This document shows, in pieces, positions 4,501 through 6,933 of a stretch of DNA of 6,933 bases (position 1 is the stretch's first letter; each line of letters starts with the position of its first letter). Location of the stretch: NCBI GenBank assembly GCA_013330155.1, contig DUIU01000157.1, positions 7,724 to 14,656 on the forward strand, in the 5' to 3' direction. Origin of the DNA: Candidatus Poseidonia sp. (lineage in GTDB: Archaea > Thermoplasmatota > Poseidoniia > Poseidoniales > Poseidoniaceae). The notes below the pieces were generated by a model, which did not search any database, was not told the DNA's origin, and saw nothing but the letters and a program-made list of their open reading frames with translations. The position numbers were made by a program, and so were the translations under genes.

Positions 4501-6830
4501 CCTGCCCAGTGGGTACATTTGGTACTCAAACGGGGGCCGTCTCGGTAGCGATATGCGCATTGGCGTATGCAGGTTCCTATGTCGATACGCCAGGTTCTTC
4601 CAGCGTGACCTTCTGTCCGCTTGGCACCTACAACCCGCGCACGGGAGCCAATTCCTCGTCCTGGTGCCTTGACGCAGACCCAGGGCATTACGTTGACCGG
4701 CAAGGTCAATATGTTCAAGAAATGTGTCCTCCGGGAACCTATAATCCTCAAACTGGCTCTATTTCAAAAAATGATTGTTTCATTACTGCCCCGGGGCATT
4801 ATTCTCCTGCGGCGGGTCAAGCCAACCAAACGCCTTGTCCAGAAGGAACCTACCAGCCCAACACCAATTCAACGTCATGCCTCGAGGCAGGTGCGGGCTG
4901 GTATGCGAATGGCACAGGGAACATCGGTGCGCTTCCTTGTCCAAGCGGCACCTACAATCCAAATCCAACCTCAAGCAATGAAGGTGATTGTATCTCGGTT
5001 GAACCAGGATACTATGCCCCACTGATTGGCAACAGCGAGCCCATTCCTTGTTCGGTAGGGAGCTATCAGCCGTTGGGCGGTCAGTCCAGTTGCCATCTCG
5101 CTGATCCTGGATACGTGGTTGCAGGCTTCGCTCAAACCAACCAGACGGCTTGCCTGCCGGGTACCTATCAGAATCTTTCAGGTCAAACCAGATGCTTTGA
5201 TGCTGACCCCGGTTTCTACGTGAACACCACGGCAGCAACCAATCAAACTGCTTGCAATCCGGGCAGTTATCAGGCTTCTTCCGGTTCAACGGTCTGCATT
5301 TTGACATCACCAGGACATTTCACCGATATGTTTGGAGCAAGTTATCAGCAAAAGTGTCTTGCAGGGAGTTACCAATCACTGGGCGGTATGGCCTCGTGTG
5401 AACTTGCAGACCCAGGTTACTTCGTGGATGGCGAAGGCAAGTTGAGTCAACGTGCCTGCCAACCTGGGACATACAATCCAGATACAGGCGGAGACGGTGA
5501 ATTGTCGTGTTTGCAAGCTGAAATTGGTCACTATGTGCCCGATAGAGGGGCATCCATGCAAGACCCCTGTCCAATTGGAACCTATCAACGAGATGAAGGC
5601 TTGACCTTTTGTGATGCAGCCTCGCCGGGGCACTTCGTGAACTCTACTGGCTCCTACCGTCAACTTTCATGTCAACTTGGGTTCTATCAGTCTGACAGTG
5701 GAATGAGTGCATGCACCGAGGCTGATGTGGGCCACTTTGTGGATACAACAGGTTCTCGATACCAGTACGAATGTCCCTTTGGTACTTATCAGCCCGAAAC
5801 CGCTCAATCCTTCTGCCTCACTGCCCCACCCGGCTCGTATGTTGACTCATCTCTGGGAACCGCCCAATACAACGTCATGCTGTGTCCATTGGGGGCTTAC
5901 AATCCAAACGAAGGAGGGGCGAACGTCGATGATTGCCTTCAAGCCTCGAAGGGCCATTATGTCGATGAACTCGGACAGATCGCTCAGAAACCCTGCGGGT
6001 TTGGAACCTATCAACCCATAGATGGTGCAGCCTCCTGCCTTCTTGCAGACCAAGGATATTATGTGCCATTCATGACTTCAATCACCCAAATCATGTGCCC
6101 TGAGGGGACCTCTACATTGGAAAAGGGCGCAGAAGATGATACGTTCTGTGTGCCGGACTTTGACGGAGACGGTCTCCCGGATGCTTCCGACGGCGATGAC
6201 GACAATGATGGTTCACCGGATCAACTTGACGCCTTCCCCTATGACCCCAAGGAGCAATTGGATTCTGACGGGGACGGAGTTGGGGACGCCCAAGAAGCAG
6301 AAGATCAGCGACAGATGTTGAGGATGATTGTCGTCTTGTTGTTGCTGTTGGCCATTGCTGGCTTGGTGATTCGACGGCGCCGGGAGACGCCCTCTCTTCC
6401 AGAAGTTGAAACAGCGACGAAACCGTTGCCCTCAATCGATGACCTTTGGGCCAACGGGCCAGAGTTGCCATTCCCACCAATTCCAGTTCTCGATGAGGAG
6501 TTGGAATCTCCAAAATTGAACCCAACCGAAACGCGGTACCCCCTGGAGGTCTGGACCGAAAACGGGTACGAATGGCGGACCCTCAGCGATGGGACCCTTG
6601 AGTGGAACAACAACGGCGATTGGGAGGTTTATTCAGCAGAGGACTCTCAATCAACCACCGTAGAACCGGTCCAAGCTGACTACACAGAGGTCCAGGCTGA
6701 CCAAGAAGCGCCTCCATTGGTTGACAGCGAAAAACTCGGAGAGGAAATCGTTGATGGCTCTCCCGATGAGAAAGGTGCAGCACCCGCCTCGGATGACGAT
6801 GCAGAGCCTTCTCCCGATGTGCTCTCATGA
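1467..6830 (+). CDS. Giant repeat-rich surface protein: 14 RCC1-like repeats, Cys-cassette stalk, single membrane anchor
   Basis: This 1787-residue protein is built for display outside the cell. Domain order: signal peptide 1-26; spacer; 14 RCC1-like repeats (about 62-813, mean spacing 54 residues) with the core HTCAxxxxGSVxCWGxNxxGQLG; Asp-rich calcium-type segment 823-853; Cys cassettes of the GCC2/GCC3 ephrin-receptor-like kind, 864-1561; second Asp-rich segment 1564-1611; membrane helix 1620-1635; RRRR 1636-1639; acidic cytoplasmic tail to 1787. RCC1 repeats normally form seven-bladed propellers, so 14 suggests two. All 14 repeats carry a Cys pair (usually C-x9-CWG), consistent with an oxidising extracellular setting. 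The tail has four Trp at 1696, 1703, 1713 and 1719 and ends in a Pro/Asp/Glu-rich stretch. ATG 1467 is the right start because the signal peptide follows at once; ATG 1507 would remove its front half. The frame is intact throughout with no frameshift. The RRRR after the helix sets the orientation: repeats outside, tail inside. The ligand is unknown; adhesion or sensing is inference. No enzyme motif is visible. Confidence 0.95.
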   Translation: MVRTSHSSIFVVLMFILQSWAFSVQAPDDELVDSADSMEVVPAPTTLNTPGFHEGSVFSEATLAAGAYHTCAILDNGSISCWGYDGDGQLGNGQFSDAVYVPEPALWGVNSSAGLTAMSISAGMSHTCVLAFNSYGSGVSCWGSTSQQQASASWGASGNLEEPSNLITLASQSNSQPVALDSGTEHSCAVMSDGNLSCWGNNNMGQIGASPSQTPSTGPQYSNFVDMSSFGHVKAIGLGGDHSCAIVVNGSVACWGNNSVGQLGRGYTNAYDSTPWFVQPFGQNRKAIAIDAGGNTTCALLNDGSVSCWGAGDLGQLGNNNTADSNSPQEVSSFPGNEDAVSVAVGMLHVCVLLSDQNMSCWGDNVVGQLGNNNTTNSTTPVLVQSVNGAAKPVALSLNGYHTCALMDDGNSACWGYGQFGSLGDGEPFSSTPVSVDVISSPTVGIGAGGWHTCAALTNGSVACWGGNSNQQSGSFHPASDPLATYIQGYDSNRSASVVRTGRYHTCAVDDSGGVMCWGRGAEGQLGNGGTSSSRLPVNVSLPAGAKAVDVVLGGSHTCALLTNGSVMCWGDGPNGELGAGWATTSSLTPVFTSVLGSSARSGVSITSGGYHNCVLLDDGSVVCWGYNGWGGLGTGSYTDMFVPTFVNSLGSGSSTTATSIDGGYGHTCALTNAGPLCWGRADSGQLGDGQAQYNRATPQTVGSFGTGVSALNITAGWQHTCASLSNGNLSCWGGKELGVLGPTTSSSTSVPGPQFNLSTNGTIIHLSSFNAHTCALTSNNESWCWGLSSSGQLGNGVTADRHVPTLVAGFPGNRNLALPERDWDGDGVLNEQQAVLDSNDSDGDGWDDDDEDFNTTLYRSISCPTGKYGAYGCVSTQPGTYAPYTGMLFPSLASRGNYVPGFGASTQTPCSVGTYQGLTGQTMCMQSDPGYYVGYNGSYYQDSCYYGTYQPKAGQSSCLDADPGHYVYGYAMTSQTPCNYGTYQANSGRSYCDPAPAGYYVDTLGANTSTPCPVGTFGTQTGAVSVAICALAYAGSYVDTPGSSSVTFCPLGTYNPRTGANSSSWCLDADPGHYVDRQGQYVQEMCPPGTYNPQTGSISKNDCFITAPGHYSPAAGQANQTPCPEGTYQPNTNSTSCLEAGAGWYANGTGNIGALPCPSGTYNPNPTSSNEGDCISVEPGYYAPLIGNSEPIPCSVGSYQPLGGQSSCHLADPGYVVAGFAQTNQTACLPGTYQNLSGQTRCFDADPGFYVNTTAATNQTACNPGSYQASSGSTVCILTSPGHFTDMFGASYQQKCLAGSYQSLGGMASCELADPGYFVDGEGKLSQRACQPGTYNPDTGGDGELSCLQAEIGHYVPDRGASMQDPCPIGTYQRDEGLTFCDAASPGHFVNSTGSYRQLSCQLGFYQSDSGMSACTEADVGHFVDTTGSRYQYECPFGTYQPETAQSFCLTAPPGSYVDSSLGTAQYNVMLCPLGAYNPNEGGANVDDCLQASKGHYVDELGQIAQKPCGFGTYQPIDGAASCLLADQGYYVPFMTSITQIMCPEGTSTLEKGAEDDTFCVPDFDGDGLPDASDGDDDNDGSPDQLDAFPYDPKEQLDSDGDGVGDAQEAEDQRQMLRMIVVLLLLLAIAGLVIRRRRETPSLPEVETATKPLPSIDDLWANGPELPFPPIPVLDEELESPKLNPTETRYPLEVWTENGYEWRTLSDGTLEWNNNGDWEVYSAEDSQSTTVEPVQADYTEVQADQEAPPLVDSEKLGEEIVDGSPDEKGAAPASDDDAEPSPDVLS
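1650..3906 (+). repeat. Array of 14 RCC1-like repeats (predicted double seven-bladed propeller)
   Basis: The first repeat has its Cys pair at residues 71 and 81 and the last at 775 and 785, giving a mean period of 54 residues. Every copy has the H-T/S-C...CWG core or a close variant, and most continue with GQLGNG. Repeats 2 (CWGSTSQQQAS) and 8 (CWGGNSNQQSG) have lost GQLG and carry Gln-rich text instead. At the DNA level the octamer TGTTGGGG, encoding CWG, is present in 13 of 14 copies; repeat 6 has TGC. RCC1 repeats form one propeller blade each; the pairing into two propellers is inferred from the count. Confidence 0.92.
3933..4025 (+). other. Asp-rich calcium-type linker between propeller head and stalk
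   Basis: Residues 823-853 read DWDGDGVLNEQ and then SNDSDGDGWDDDDED, two DxDGDG-type loops like those of thrombospondin type 3 and other extracellular calcium-binding repeats. The segment lies exactly between the last RCC1 repeat and the first Cys cassette, so it may be a calcium-stiffened hinge. Calcium binding is inferred from the motif. Confidence 0.7.
4056..6149 (+). repeat. Tandem Cys-cassette array (GCC2/GCC3, ephrin-receptor-like), 18 complete units plus partial ends
   Basis: The consensus unit is C-P-x-G-T-Y-Q/N...C-x-x-A-D-P-G-x-Y-V...G...Q-x-x-C, with two Cys per unit. The first complete unit starts at residue 911 and the last ends at 1543. Eleven units are 34 residues and seven are 37, and these sum exactly to the 633 residues observed. 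A degenerate lead-in (864-910) and a truncated final unit (1544-1561) flank the array. Units with GTYQ or SYQ always have 13 residues between their first two Cys, while those with GTYN or AYN always have 16. Such Cys cassettes usually form extended, disulfide-stabilised rods in extracellular proteins. The family assignment is by motif resemblance. Confidence 0.85.
6156..6299 (+). other. Juxtamembrane Asp-rich calcium-type segment
   Basis: Residues 1564-1611 contain DFDGDGLPD, SDGDDDNDGSPDQLD and DSDGDGVGD. These are thrombospondin type 3-like DxDGDG loops, placed between the last Cys cassette and the membrane helix. This position, just outside the membrane, is common in archaeal and bacterial surface proteins. 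It mirrors the Asp-rich linker at the other end of the cassette array. Confidence 0.8.
6324..6383 (+). other. C-terminal membrane anchor helix and RRRR stop-transfer
   Basis: Residues 1620-1635 (MIVVLLLLLAIAGLVI) form one hydrophobic helix, followed at once by RRRR (1636-1639). By the positive-inside rule the repeats are outside and the last 150 residues are cytoplasmic. Confidence 0.9.
6552..6621 (+). other. Trp-rich motif in the cytoplasmic tail
   Basis: Residues about 1696-1722 contain four Trp (1696, 1703, 1713, 1719) in text such as GYEWRTLSDGTLEW and NNNGDWEVY, set inside an otherwise acidic, Pro-rich and probably disordered tail. It looks like a small folded hairpin or a docking motif. 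I do not recognise the family. Confidence 0.5.
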
Positions 6831-6837
6831 AGGCGGT

Positions 6838-6933
6838 TCACTGAAGGAAACCGTAGGTCCAATCGTGGGGAGGAGCAAACGTTTCCTTGATGGAACGTGG
6901 GCTGACCCAGCGCAAAAGGTTGAGAGGGCTTCC
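6838..6933 (-). CDS. Possible 3' end of a convergent gene, product unknown
   Basis: On the minus strand a frame enters from the window end and stops with TGA at 6840-6838, seven bases from the stop of the giant gene. It gives 31 residues including LNLLRWVSPRSIKE and TFAPPHDWTYGFLQ before the stop. The codons (AAC, CTT, ATC, AAG, GAA, GGT, TTC) resemble those of the neighbouring genes, and a tight convergent pair is a normal arrangement. The stretch is too short to identify. Competing readings on the plus strand are an ATG near 6890 preceded at some distance by GGGGAGGAG, and an open frame from GTG 6865. Confidence 0.35.
   Translation of the reverse strand, partial: GSPLNLLRWVSPRSIKETFAPPHDWTYGFLQ

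Noticed and set aside
4149..4751. 200-residue minus-strand open frame inside the giant gene
   Set aside because: It lies fully within the Cys-cassette array and arises from the repetitive plus-strand codons; composition is Arg-rich with no recognisable motif.
4051..6153. A CRISPR array or DNA satellite, because of the regular period of about 102-111 bases
   Set aside because: The periodicity is at the protein level, nucleotide copies are diverged, and the reading frame runs through all units without a stop.

Overview
The window reads as chromosomal DNA of a free-living marine-type archaeon. The best guess is a Marine Group II / Poseidoniales euryarchaeon. This is inferred from the style of the giant surface protein (secretion signal, tandem Cys cassettes of the GTYQ/GTYN type, Asp-rich DxDGDG segments, one C-terminal membrane helix followed by RRRR, acidic cytoplasmic tail) and from the roughly 50% GC, compact layout. 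No rRNA, tRNA or marker gene is present to prove it. I see no mobile element, CRISPR array or RNA gene.

Layout: (1) The first ~870 bases, on the minus strand, hold the N-terminal 289 residues of a multi-pass membrane protein whose APVGEELSK motif marks it as a PrsW-type intramembrane metalloprotease; its 3' part lies outside the window. (2) After a divergent intergenic gap comes a small plus-strand gene (1041-1349) for an unrecognised 102-residue protein with two membrane helices. (3) A 117-base spacer leads to a 1787-residue surface protein (1467-6830), which fills about 77% of the window. (4) The last ~95 bases may hold the 3' end of a convergent minus-strand gene.

The giant protein is the main content. 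Its order is: signal peptide (1-26), 14 RCC1-like repeats (about 62-813), an Asp-rich calcium-type segment (823-853), a Cys-cassette array resembling the GCC2/GCC3 ephrin-receptor-like family (864-1561, with 18 complete units exactly filling residues 911-1543), a second Asp-rich segment (1564-1611), one membrane helix (1620-1635), RRRR, and a 150-residue acidic tail with a Trp-rich motif. Fourteen RCC1 repeats would make exactly two seven-bladed propellers, so the inferred shape is a double-propeller head on a disulfide-linked stalk, anchored in the membrane. Adhesion, ligand binding or sensing is plausible but not shown by the sequence.

The three certain or likely genes all encode membrane or surface proteins. 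Apart from that shared location and adjacency, nothing in the sequence proves that they work together.
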